Of a stretch of DNA of 64,000 bases, positions 1-11,994 are shown in pieces. Every line of letters begins with the position of its first letter. The stretch's first letter is position 1. Origin of the DNA: Monomorium pharaonis. Its lineage: Eukaryota > Arthropoda > Insecta > Hymenoptera > Formicidae. Location of the stretch: NCBI RefSeq assembly GCF_013373865.1, contig NC_050475.1:5285001-5349000 (forward strand), given 5' to 3'. The position numbers and the translations under genes are program-made. The notes beneath the pieces are model-generated. The model was not told where the DNA came from and did no database searches. It saw only the letters and a program-made list of their open reading frames with translations.

Positions 1-49
1 ATTTTACTTTATATCTATACTTTCTTTTGCAAAAAGTAGAGTAAAAATA

Positions 50-631
50 TTAGGTGAGTGCAAAAGTTTTGATAGGTTTACAATACAATAGATATCGTAT
101 ATAAACATATCCGTCAATAGTGCCGTCAATAAAAAAAATATTGGTTACAATATCTATTGTAAACCTATCAAAACCTCAGTGATATATCTGTATATAAAAG
201 ACACTCTCAGTTTTTGTTTAAAAAAGGAATTGGCTAAATTCGAGTTTTAGACAAAAGCAAAAATGAGAGCGAAGAAAGATTTCATATAAAAATATATGAG
301 TTTTTGAGAACACGTATTTCAAAAAATAGTAAAAATATTTATTTTTTAAAAGACATTTGTGTATTTAGAAAGAATGTGTCAATTTTAATCCACGTGAAAA
401 ATGAAACGGTTTGCTAAATTAAAACGAGGTGATTTGACAAATCATGTTTTAAATAATCTTCTGATATCGATCTTGTCAACGTGCATAATTTAGTGAATAC
501 AAACTCACGAATTTCTACGGAAAACATTGCTGATAAATTAAATATTAATACAGGTCTTTCGCTCTTCGGTGTTAAAAAAAAGCGTTGGTTTCAATATTTG
601 AAAATCCATGAAAATTTTTGCACTTGTTCAA
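50..631 (+). mobile_element. Decayed mariner-like element with internal deletion
   Basis: The left end, TTAGGTGAGTGCAAAAGTTTT from position 50, has the form of a mariner terminal repeat. A degenerate inverted copy, AAAATTTTTGCACTTGTTCAA, ends at 631. TA dinucleotides flank both ends (48-49 and 632-633), matching the TA target duplication of the Tc1/mariner superfamily. Around 496-560 a relic frame on the + strand reads NTNSRISTENIADKLNINTGLS, which resembles the second helix-turn-helix region of mariner transposases. Further frames are broken by stops, and the catalytic part is missing at a total length of only 582 bp (complete mariners are about 1.3 kb). The copy is therefore dead. An internal 20-bp inverted repeat near the left end is listed separately. 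Confidence 0.72.
66..174. repeat. 20-bp perfect inverted repeat inside the mariner left end
   Basis: GTTTTGATAGGTTTACAATA at 66-85 is exactly reverse-complementary to 155-174. Pairing continues inward with GATATCG/CAATATC-like sequence after a 5-base slip. The two arms with their roughly 70-base spacer could fold into a long hairpin. It may have arisen by a foldback rearrangement of the terminal repeat. Confidence 0.85.
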
Positions 632-2566
632 TAGATTCTACATATTTCGCCGCTCGATGATCATTTTTGTGAAGGTATTATTTGCATTCACCCCACACGC
701 ATTCATCCTTCCCTCCCTTCGGCCTGAGCTCGTCCGTAACTCGTTTGCCCAAAGTAAACCGTGCAAATTCGCCTTAATACATTCAGACAGAATTCCGCCG
801 AGGGGGAATTCACTTTCGCGCGATCCTATGGTTTTCGAGCGCGGTAGAAATTGGCGGGAGTGACGTCGGGCTGACTGGAAGAACGGCATTTCCCTCGAGA
901 CAGATGGAAAAAGAGACGCGGCTGATGGAAGAAGGCTGGCGAGAGGAAAATGGGCGGTCTAAATGGACGTCATCCGTCCAACCGCTAGGCAGCCTGGGTA
1001 AATAAGTTATCAAGAAACCCTTCCAGACATTTCGACGAGGAATTAGTGGAACGGAGCCCGATTTATCACGCGCCTTTGTATTGAAATTATCTTATCCCGA
1101 GTCGGGCGCGAAACAATCTTTCCGACTCTCCCAGGATGACATTAATTTACAAAATAATGCGAGCGTATACTCAGCGTTGCTTTCTTCGACGGTGGCATAA
1201 CTGTGATTTTTCTTGGCTACCAATTTATTTGAAATATAACCTCATCTTTCTTCTCGCTCTTGAGAAAGAGATACAGTTACGCATTTAACTCTTGGAATTT
1301 TAATGAGATATATTCTAATATTAGTCTTGTGTTTATTTCAAGATGGATTCAATAAGCTTATTTCAGATGCGAAAGTGAAAAGAATTGGTAAATGCATACA
1401 CGAAATAAATAGGGATTATAACTTTTCTTACCGACAATATTGATAAATAATTTTCACGCGCGATGTAGATTTAATTGCACATTTTTCATCCCTGCTACTT
1501 GTGTTTTATCGTATCGATCATTCGAAATTTTCGTGAAGCTTTAACGCGATGTCAGATCGATATCGTAAAACCGCCGGTCGTAAATATCATGCCAAGAAAC
1601 GTTATGCCCTCGTATATAATTTCATGGAATTATTTTACGACACGCTTGAGCGCGTTATCTAACGCATGTGCATATCTCCGCCGTACGATATGCCGTCGGT
1701 CTCGATCGCTCGTTACGTTTTAACGCGATAGATATATCGCTTCGAACGTTGAACGACGGACCGCGACGGGCGAATGAGAGGACAGCTTTGAAGAGAAGTC
1801 GCGACAAACGCAGTTCCTGCCGATATCATTCAAAATGCATCGACGCGTACCTATAGGACGCCACCGGTCCGAAATATATTAGCGATGAGGGGGAAAAAAA
1901 AGGATGTCAATTCCAGTTAGCTCGTGGTCTCCCGTTAAAACGTTTGACGATCGGCCGCGTGATCTCGCGGCGGTCGATTCCGTCAGGCGCGATCAGCTGG
2001 CAGAAAACGAAGCCCCGGACCGCGTATTGGCGATACCGGAATTGCGGAATATTTCGCGGCCCGGCAAATCGTTTTTCAATAATTGCTCGCCACCGCGCAC
2101 CGCCAAGTGCTATCGCGAAGGCGATAGAGGGAAAAATGCTTAGTCGGGATGTTCGCATTTGAAAATTCGTGACATCAGCTCGTCGGCCGCATCAGATCGT
2201 TTAATTGTAAGACAAAAATGAGTTCCACGTCTTCCCGATGTCGACACCGAGTGCGCGATATCTAATAGAAAGACCGCGAATCAATATACGCTCTTGATCC
2301 TCGGCTTATTTCAAAATCCTTTCCGCTATCGTCAGATTCAAAGAGGAATTAAACCTTGTCATGTGTCACTTGAATGTTCAATATTTTTCTGTGCGACAGA
2401 GATTATTTTTTAGAGAGAAATTCTCTTTTCTGTATTTTAATTGAGATTATCAAAAATTAAATTTTTATATTTCTCGAATATTAAAAAAAGATTAAACTAT
2501 GATTAGAACATTTCTCCTTACAAGTTTTAATACAGTATAATGTCGTAAAATTAAAATCAGATTTAT

Positions 2567-2590
2567 AAACTTATAAAATTTTATAAGTTT
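2567..2590. repeat. 24-bp perfect AT palindrome
   Basis: AAACTTATAAAA is followed directly by its reverse complement, with no spacer. It lies in AT-rich intron, where such palindromes are less surprising. Confidence 0.8.
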
Positions 2591-2823
2591 TGAAATACAT
2601 AAATGTAGATACATTAAGTTTTATGATCTACATTATTTTTACAGACATTTCGATTAAATTTATACTTAATCGTCTTCTCTATAAAGTTAGTCTCCAAATA
2701 ATTTGAAATAAAATTATATTTTGAATGTGTAAAAGATAACTTACTATTTTTACATTTATTAAATTAATTCTTGCATTACGTACGAAAATTTTATGCAAGA
2801 GACATAAATTATAAAAAAATCAG

Positions 2824-2844
2824 ATATATATATATATATATATA
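2824..2844. repeat. (TA)n microsatellite
   Basis: About ten TA units in AT-rich intron; a shorter TA array lies at 53153-53168. Confidence 0.9.
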
Positions 2845-5484
2845 AAATTATAAATCATCATTATTATTATATCAAATTCATCGTAACGTGAATAGTGCAA
2901 GTAGGTTAATATGAGAGAAAATCCATTTTCTGTGCATTGTCGAAATGCACCATATAAATGCACCATTATCCAATCGATTAGATCGCATAGCGTGATATGC
3001 GGTATAAAGGAAGGGGAGCGTACAGGGTATCGTTAAACGGCAGTTTGCACGGGGCAACGGCACGCGCGAGGATTACCGGAAGAAATTTTCGTCGCACGGC
3101 CCACCGAGGGCTCGTAATTCGCGATCGCGCGTTGATTAAAGCGGAGTTAAGATCGCAGCGGCGGGTTTGTGCAGCGGTGCGCGCACTTTGCACGTGTGTG
3201 TGCATGCGGTGTGTGTGCCCTCCCGTGAGAATGGCGCGCGAAGGCATCGAGTTTCCCCGAAAACGGCGCATATACCCCCGGTCGACAAGTTGTAGCCATG
3301 TGTCCCTCACGGGAGCTGCTCGCGAATTAGGCTAAATAGTATGCGAGAAGTTTATTATATCGTGACGCAAGCGAGTAACGGCTGCGATTATCGGCTGCAA
3401 TTATTTCTATGACGCTCCAGATCTTGATATCGACGCTAGATTTTGAAACGCGATAAAAAATGTAACTATTAATTAACGAATCTTTCTTTTTTAACGTGTG
3501 ATTTTTGCTTAAAATAATTTTGTGTTCATGTCTGAACGTAGGAATTAATGCAAATACGTGGTGTACGTTTATCTCGACTTATCTTACTGCTAGCAATTAT
3601 CGCGTGAAACATTTTCACTAAATGAGTAATAATTAATTTCAAGAATAATTTGCTCTGCAAATGGCCGATTTAATTTACGGTTTGTGAATCCCGACAACGT
3701 TGACTTTTTATCATTTTTTTTTTACAGCAACGTTTAATCGTGAAAACGTGTATATTTAGACAGTTTTCCATATGCGCATAACAGATAAGCAAAAATGTCG
3801 ACGAAAACTGAAATATTTCTCATATAGTTGCATTTAGAATATAAAATATTACCCTGCCTTAGAATTGTACATCATTCACGGGTACAAAATGTTCGTTATC
3901 CTAGACGTCACATGCCGTGACGTTTTATCGCAAGCCTTTCGAGCCACGCGAAGACACGGTGTTATACTGTTTACCCTATTCAGCGTGGTGCTCTCCGCCG
4001 TGCCGCGGAAACGATTTCGCTCGAGAGAAGAAACACAATAAAAAAAAAAAGGGAGAAACGCGGATCGTTTGTCTCGCGCATCGCGGGCCGTTGATCTTCA
4101 CGTCGCAGGAAGCGATAAGTCAGCAACTGCAGAAACAGCAGCGACGTCACGAGAGATAGAAAGAGAGAGAGAGAAGGATCGGGACGGAGGAAACGGGGGA
4201 GCGTTTGCCGCGTTGTGGTTGCACGCGATTTGTCCCGACTCTCGCGCTTTTTCATCCGTCGGCTTTGTCTCGCAGAGTTTGTCTCGCGAATTATTAGGGA
4301 TTGCCTTCGCGTTGTTGTCTCCCTTTCTTTGCTTGCGCTGCACGGCGAAAGTTCCCTCCGGTGACATGCCCGAGACGGCGCCGAGTCCTTCCGGGCATAC
4401 GGCTTGATGTCACGGATTTCAGACAATCTCAATCTGCACGTATGGTGTATCGCGAGCGCATTGGAGCTCTCGATAAAATTGCGTGTAAAATTTTCCGCAG
4501 CGATAATGATGGGGTTACATTTTAAGAATTTATATTAAGTACTTGGACGGTGAAATTCGAAATTAAAAATTTCTATATATTTGAATTATCCAAAGATTCG
4601 ACATCTCTTTCTCAAATATTAAACTTTCATGTAATTTTCTGACGATAAATTAATTTTTAATTATATATAAATATATATCTGTATTATTTTCTACGTTATC
4701 TTTCTCTATAACTTTGAATTTTTTCCGTATAACTGTTTTCGCAAGATAACAAATGGTTTATACCTTTTAAATGTTATCTGTGACATTACATATCTCTTGT
4801 TCTAATTTAGCTCGGAAAGGACTGTACTCTAGAGCACAATAAACATTTTTTTCTTTCTCTCTCTCTCTCTCCTCGGATTTATTACACGAATTTATTGTTC
4901 GTACAATTTTCGTGTTTGTATTCCCGCGTTCTCAATTTGCACAAACGTAGATCAATTGTATGACGCGCGAAATGTGATGAGTAATCGCGGGGCTCGCCTC
5001 ACCCGCATATTTCTCGCGTGATTCGCATCGTCGTTTTCTAATCGCGAACGAGCGACGCCCGGCGTGCGAGTAATTAGGAATTGTATATCCTTCTCCTTTC
5101 TTCCGGGTGCTCGCCTGAACGCGGAGACTGCGCCGGTAATTAACATCCCGGGTGTATAGTAATTTATTAATAACGTATGGGGCTTGCTTAAGCAACGTCC
5201 CGCGACGGGACCTCCGGCGCAGGCTGTGCTCCTGGAAACAGTATGCGGATCCTTGCGGTAACCTCGCGCAGCGGGTATTAATTAACGCAAGATCAAGTTG
5301 TAATTAAAATAAACCCGAACTATTAAAATGGGATTATAATTAAAATTTACAGCGGACCGTGTTTGTCGGGTATTTAAAGCGTTGTCAGTCTCGTTAATAA
5401 TTTTTATCATAATTATATTTGAATTTTAGAAGTTGGGAATAAAAAAAAAACATGAAAATTGAAATAAAAGAGCAGTCGAACGAA

Positions 5485-5504
5485 TGTAATATTGAAATAT
5501 TACA
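5485..5504. repeat. 9-bp inverted repeat with 2-base centre
   Basis: TGTAATATT, GA, then AATATTACA. A short AT-rich palindrome with no evident function. Confidence 0.7.
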
Positions 5505-7422
5505 TATTGCTCTGTACAGATTTCTTAAAATATATATATTTATTTTATTTTTCATTATAATTGGCGATATACGTAAGAAATTTTCAAAATATTACTTAAT
5601 AAATTAATTACTATTAATAAACACGATGAAATAGTTAAACGAGATTCTCACGAGGCGACTCACCAAGATGACGAATAAAAACAACTCCATGAATAACAAT
5701 TCTCGGAACGAGAGTGCGACAACGTCTAACCAACTCGACGAATAAAAATATCCGACCTGTTCTACGAATTATGCTACATTAGGTAGAACAGTTGTCACAG
5801 TAAACCGTGCTGTTGCGAGCTATTTAAACCGCAGGGAGGAGCCGGAGATTAATCTTATTTCTGGTCTGCCACGGCGAGCATAAGTCCCTTAATCCGACGG
5901 ACGCACCGCCGCCGTCGGTTCACGGCAAGGATCACGGGGAACCAGGGGGATGTGGAGGGACGATAGAAAGGGGGGAAGAGGAAGACACGGCGCGATGGGG
6001 AGGTACGAAATCAACGGTGGTCTCTCCTACTTCCCGCTTTTATGTCCCAGGATATATACGTCCTGCCATGAGAAGGCGTCAACGCACGTCGCCGCGGCTA
6101 CGACGCGCGACTCACCGGCGAGTGTCAAAAGGGAGAGAGAGAGAGAGGAGTGCGGCGCGTCATAAAAAAAGCGGTGAAATCCGAGAGGTTCGTCGAGGAT
6201 TACGGCCGGTCCGGGGATGGAGATCACGTCGCGCGATAGCTCACAACGATACGATCGTCCGGCGACGAATGGGATTGAAACATTTGTTGCGATCGCTCCT
6301 AAAAGGTAGACCACCGTCCACGGATCGATTAACTTTCAGTCCGTTGTTCTGTCTCATAGTAAATCAAGAAAGAGAGAGAGGAACCAAGGTGTTGGACGAG
6401 GCGGTGTGAGAAACATACAGGCTGGACGCGTCTCGTGGAGTCTACTGTATATTATTATTTTCACGCAACTCTCTCTTTGCCCGTTGTGGTTGCATTTGTT
6501 ACATTTGCGTAACGTGAGATGCCTGCACGATCGACATTTCAGAAAGAAATGAGACGGCAGCGAACGTCAGCAGGCGAGACCGATCTGCCAGCTTGTAGGT
6601 AAACAGAGCTCACTTGACCACGTCGATTATCCCACCCTGGCAATTTCGCGTCCCCCGTCCGGCTTGTAACTTCTGTTTGCCTGCTGCACCACTTCGTCTC
6701 GCGATACTCCGCTTGCTTTTTTTTTTGCGTTACGTCGAAACCATCTCGAGAATGAAGTCGAGATGACGAAGAAGTCGAGAAAGAAAACAGGCAGATTTAC
6801 TTGCGATGAATTACGAGGGGTCCTCCCGGGAGAACGAGGCCGTGTTTGTATTTTATTTGGTCTGGCCGGAGTCGCTGCATCCGTCGATGCAATTTGAGGC
6901 CGAGGTGCCCGGCCCGGAGGAGGCCTGGGGCCTGATACGGCCTCGCGTCGCAGCAGGCAAATAAAAGTGTTCCGTCGAAGGACGTTCTCCGATGTCACTT
7001 CGAAGATAAATATTAGCAGCGGCGGACCCCCTGGGCTACGAGCCGCTCCGGCTCAGTTGGCCGTGAAAATGCGAACGGCGACGCGAGAAGGCGGATGCGA
7101 TACGGCGTCGCGATACTCTCGTAAGAGTGTAATTCGAAGTAGATGTGACGGCGGAAAATATATAGGCATGCAGAGGAGTCTCGGGGGGAAAAAGGTACAA
7201 GGCTGCAATTTAGGCGGCGCAATGGGAAATGTAATAATCCAAAGAAGAACTCGCGAAGAAGTTCCCGGAAATGGATAATAAGATACGCGATGTTAGTGAG
7301 TTCATAATTTCTATTCATGACTCCAAGTGATTTACAACGCATTTCCATCTCCTTTGTAATCCCGAGCAGGCAACTTTGGACCGAAGGGATTAATAATATC
7401 TCGTCGACATTTAACGTGTGGC

Positions 7423-7453
7423 CACACACACACACATACACACACATACACAC
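7423..7453 (+). repeat. (CA)n microsatellite
   Basis: CA units interrupted twice by TA. It explains the Cys/Val-rich stretch in the long open frame on the opposite strand. Confidence 0.95.
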
Positions 7454-7819
7454 TCGTGCGCGGCGCACAATGAGGGCCCTCCGAATGTCCCTTCGAATAC
7501 GATTTAAGCCACGGCCAAAGAGAGAAAACAATCGGCGATTGGGATCGAGTCGAGTCGAGCTCGGACTCACAAAGAGCAATGCGATTCGACTAGCGAGCGG
7601 TAGCTCGAGATTTCGAGCACGGAAGGGGGAAGGGTGGGACCCATCGGGTAGCGAGATGCCGTCGGAAGGGCGAGTTAAGGGCCCCCTAGCTCGCCGCGAC
7701 GAAGGAAGGAAGGAACGAAGGGGAAAGGGGGGAAGAGATACGAGGGCAGTGGAAAGAGCAGGGGAAGAGAGATGAGACCCGTTATGGAAATGAGAGGGCC
7801 ACCAGACAATGCCTCTCTG

Positions 7820-7975
7820 GGGCCCGGCCGGGCCCTTGAATCCATAATCTGCCGCGCGGCTATATGACTGCGCACAATGATCCAAATATGTTTTCTGTGT
7901 AACAAAACGCTCCCGTAAATGTTTATCATCAATTTCAATATTATCTGATGCGGGTGGCGCTCGCCGCAGGGGCAT
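7820..7975. promoter_or_regulatory. Candidate conserved non-coding element
   Basis: A perfect 16-bp GC palindrome (GGGCCCGGCCGGGCCC, 7820-7835) is followed by about 120 bp of mixed, non-repetitive sequence. This includes AATGATCCAAATATG, a forkhead-like GTAAATGTTTATC (7915-7927) and AATTTCAATATTATCTGATG. It stands out from the surrounding low-complexity, purine/pyrimidine-biased DNA. Conservation is guessed from texture only. Confidence 0.25.
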
Positions 7976-8785
7976 CGGGCATCTTCGCCAGGGACGTAGG
8001 CGCGCCAGAGGGTGAGGAGGAGGAGACGGCTCCCGGATTTTTCATCGCCTACCGCAGGCACGCTGTGTTACGATCGCTTTATGAGTGCACTACTTAATTC
8101 GTATGGCCATGGCTCGTGTCGTTACGACGTTGTTGCGATACCGGTTTCGGAATAAAATCGTATCTGCCGAGCACCGGCGGAGCCGGATGACGAATGGTTC
8201 CCGGGCTTTTTGCTACCTACCAGAGTTGCTTGAGTTTAAAAGGGTATCGATACTTTTGCCGCTTCCATGTTGAAATACCGTGCAAGACAGCGATACGAAT
8301 TTATAATTGCCTTAAAACATGATACTTGTCTCGAAGAAATCGATAGTTTTTAAAGCAATACTCATGATAATGAAGAAAAAACGAGGTTTCGCAGCTATAA
8401 ATACTAACTTATTGCATATATAATATACGTTTATTGTATATAAAAACAGAAAAGATCTAAACTACCATTGGTGTTGAATTCATTAACGGCAGTGTATATA
8501 AAATGAACCGAAACTGCTTTTTGTACGTTTTGCAGAATAATCGAATTCTAATATTCTGCTTATTTTCTGCATACGCGGGCTAATATTATGTCGAAAGTAA
8601 TCGTGTATACACATACTAACCATAAGTATAATGCAAAATGGCATTCTCGTTTAGTTTCTTTTCGCCAGTTTCATATTTCGATTATTATAGTTTCGAACGC
8701 ATGTCCATGCGATATCCAATATCGATATAGACCGCGGATTAAAATGAGACGAAAAAAAGCGACATCGGATCGCTGGAATTAAAAA

Positions 8786-8839
8786 GTTGAAGGAGCTGAG
8801 TCGACTCGCTCTAATTCACATTCGTAGCTTCCCTTCAAC
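8786..8839. repeat. Short hairpin with nested palindrome
   Basis: GTTGAAGGAGCT (8786-8797) pairs with AGCTTCCCTTCAAC (8826-8839), with a 2-base bulge. The loop contains the palindrome GAGTCGACTC. Total length is 54 nt, short for a pre-miRNA. Confidence 0.55.
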
Positions 8840-9687
8840 TGGCGAAATAAATGGGGGAACTCCTCATCGATGTTATCGAATGAAGCTTCGGAGTGACAGG
8901 TAGATAGATAAACGATTTATTACGTTCTGGACCGGTGCACGTAAAAACAATACAGATGCAAAATTAACTGATAGTGTTGTAAATATATTTTTTCTCTTTA
9001 AAAACATTTTCAACAAATATTTTATCTATACTTCTCACACGAATATCGACCAATAATTCCTTTAAATAGTCAGGAAAAAAATTTATATCTTGAGTTTGTA
9101 ATAAACGAGAATATTCATGTGCATAAAACAGAAACATTTTTTTATATATTATTCATATATTACTTAAACGAAAGGTCCTATGCAAAGATTATTGAAAGCT
9201 ATACGATAATTAATGTTTTCTACAAAAATTAAATGCAAGTTTTAAAGTATACTTCAAAAAATGTTTTTAATGCTCAAAAATAAAAATACCTTATAACAAA
9301 TGTTGGTTATTACGAATATTAGCGCCATTGTATAATTGCGAGCTATTAAATTATAAGTTCCACAAGTAATTGATTTTTCACCTATAATAATGGAGATATT
9401 ACGAGTGGTCATAATACCTACGAGGAATGTAATGCCACCTTCGCCTCTACTAATAACAGTATACATTTATGGTATTCGATGTCGCATTGATACTCCATAA
9501 GCATCTCCGGTCACGAAGCAAGGCATGAAGCAGCGTAGGTAAGGACGAAACGAGATTAACGGTCCATACACAAAGCGGGAATCCCGTGCTGAGAGTCGTC
9601 CTCTTTCGTCGCTAGATGCGGAACGCGATATCGCCGCTCGCTGGAACAATTTGTGGACCGACCGTGGAGTAACGAGAGGCTTCTTTT

Positions 9688-9688
<1 letters not shown>

Positions 9689-9726
<38 letters not shown>

Positions 9727-9730
9727 TTCT
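9689..9730 (+). repeat. (CT)n microsatellite
   Basis: A CT array interrupted by two TTT positions. It creates the poly-Ser/Leu and poly-Arg/Glu frames seen on the two strands, which are not genes. Confidence 0.95.
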
Positions 9731-11666
9731 GGCCAGCTGCTCTATCGGCGAAACTGCCACGAATGTCACGATAGTCTCTCTCCCGTAAAACTCCAGCCTT
9801 TTGATTATCTCACGGATGCGTGCTGCGAATTTTAATGCGCGCAAAGTCGACGGGAGACGACAGCGCAGAAGCTACGCACGGCAGAAACTCCGGCGAATCA
9901 ATTAATCTTCCTTTTCTATTTATCGTTTCGCGTACCAACCTTGCGTACCGAGGTTTTACGCCGAGTGCTTTTTTGCAGACTTGTATTTCGAAAGACTGTG
10001 CATGGAGCTACGTCTCTCTCTCTCTCTCCTTTTTTTTTTTTTATTAAGAATAACAAGCGTTTCAGAGTTGAAGACGAGAACTGGGGCTGCTGTCATTTCT
10101 TAATTACCGCCGTAGCGCGACATTCATACAAGAATATTTTGCATACATATTTTCTTACATTTTCCTTTTCTGCATTTGAGCTTGTACTTGACAAATATCC
10201 ATGAATATAATAAAATTCTTTTTTTTATCTTATTAAAAGCGAAATCGCGCGTTTTGTTGAAGACATTAATTAAATGCAGTCTAGTAGAAACTTAATAATC
10301 GAACCGTTCTCTTCAAAAGCGACATAATCAAATAAAATGATCAGAATCTCTCTCTTGCTCTGGAATTAATAAATCTTCGTCCCGTGGTCAAACCCAACGC
10401 GCGTTTGAAACTCTGATTTAACGTGATTCTATTATCTTAATTCCTAAAAGGGATCTGCTGAGTGCGCCATGCGTTTCACGTGCGTCTCCGCTAAAGCTGC
10501 GTCGAGTCGTTAACGTGACGGAGCACGTGGTGCGCCGGCTACGTGGTGCAAAAAAGAATGGAGTCACGGAGGAGAGTAAGCATTACGGTTCGGAGCGCTC
10601 TCAGAATGGCGCTCAGAAGAGGCAGGGGTGAAAAAAGCAAAAGGAGAGGGAGGGGGGGGCAGGAGCGGACCAGAATGACGGACGTTTCGCATTGCCGCGA
10701 TAATATCCCCGGTGTCTCGTGATTAATGCAGGCGCGCGGTGGAAAAGGGCGGGGGCGTTGCAAGCTCGGAGCCGAGGATCGACTCGCGATCCAGAAAAAG
10801 CGGCTGCACGGGGCGGGAAGAATAATGGCGTCGCGCGCTGATGACTTCTTTCGAGGCGAGCCGCGGCACCGGCGTCGCGACGAACGGGCTCTTTCTCTCT
10901 CTCTCTTTCCCTCCCTCTTTCTTGGTTTCTCTCTCTTCTATTCTTCCTCGTGCGAAAATCGGGCACGACGCGACGCGAGCGTGGAAAGCGCCATATTATA
11001 TGTTCGGGATTGGACGCAGATTGGACGGAGGTCGGAATTGAGCATCGGCATTTGGCACTGTCTTTCGGACGCTGCATTTTCATCTTTCCCCGAGGAAGAC
11101 TGGAGAACAGCATTCTCTAAAAATTGGTCGATGGCAAGATGATATGTATACCTTTCGAACCGTCAGGCTTGCCATGTTCTCTCTAGGAAGCAGATTTATC
11201 ACTTCGCTATTCACTGCATATTTTTTACCTTCACAATTACGTAAAATATAAAATTGCATAATATTTTTATTAATCTGCTGTAATTCAATGCAGAATTGTG
11301 GCGAAATTTTCGTGAATGAACGGCATGATCGGAAATCATTTTATGATGAAGGTACTTTTCAATATCGCTGTATGCTGCGTAATACGGTTTCCGCTAGCGA
11401 GGATGGTTTCGCGTGCAAGCTTTGGCTGAATGCACTTTGCAACCGCGAAGCGTGATGCGGTTTACCGAGTGCGCAGTACCGATGAATCAACGCCACCCCG
11501 AATCAGCTGTAGGACGGAAGATAAAACCTGTCGCAATGTACATACGTTGGTTTCACGCGGTAGCGCCGCTTTTATCAACGTTTTTATTTTTATCAGTTAT
11601 TTTTTTTTATCAACGTGAATCTTTTAAAGTCACACGTTCCGATTCGCGAAACTCTGGAAAGCGCGC

Positions 11667-11730
11667 CACGTGCAGATTCGAAGTCACGTGCCATTGGTGA
11701 TCGCGTATTTCGTCGCGATATTTCCACGTG
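11667..11730. promoter_or_regulatory. Cluster of three CACGTG E-boxes
   Basis: Perfect CACGTG hexamers occur at 11667-11672, 11685-11690 and 11725-11730, three within 64 bp. By chance this hexamer is expected about once in 4 kb. CACGTG is bound by bHLH factors such as Clock/Cycle, Myc/Max, USF/MITF and Hairy-type repressors. A regulatory role is inferred. Confidence 0.4.
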
Positions 11731-11937
11731 CAATGCATCTGCAACGATTAAACTACATCTGTCGAGAAACAGGTTCTTTTTTTTACAAGTTGATTTCCAA
11801 GATCTCAATGAGAGGATGATTAATATTCGCATTCATTTCACAGAATCATTAATCGTTTTTCATATAAATATGTGAAATATACTATTAATTTAATTATCAG
11901 AATACATCGAATTACTCATGAGTCTTTTAATGCAATT

Positions 11938-11994
11938 GGATTTAATAAAACAATTTAATAAAATAATAGGATTTAATAAAACAATTTAATAAAA
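11938..11994 (+). repeat. Two-copy 31-bp tandem repeat
   Basis: GGATTTAATAAAACAATTTA followed by ATAAAA occurs at 11938-11963 and again at 11969-11994, with period 31 bp, then a poly-A run. Probably replication slippage. Confidence 0.8.

Noticed and set aside
7013..7975. 320-codon open frame on the minus strand
   Set aside because: It is built from low-complexity sequence (Ser/Arg/Pro-rich, with a Cys-Val run from the CA repeat), shows no domain or splice support, and lies in a CpG-rich block where stop codons are rare.
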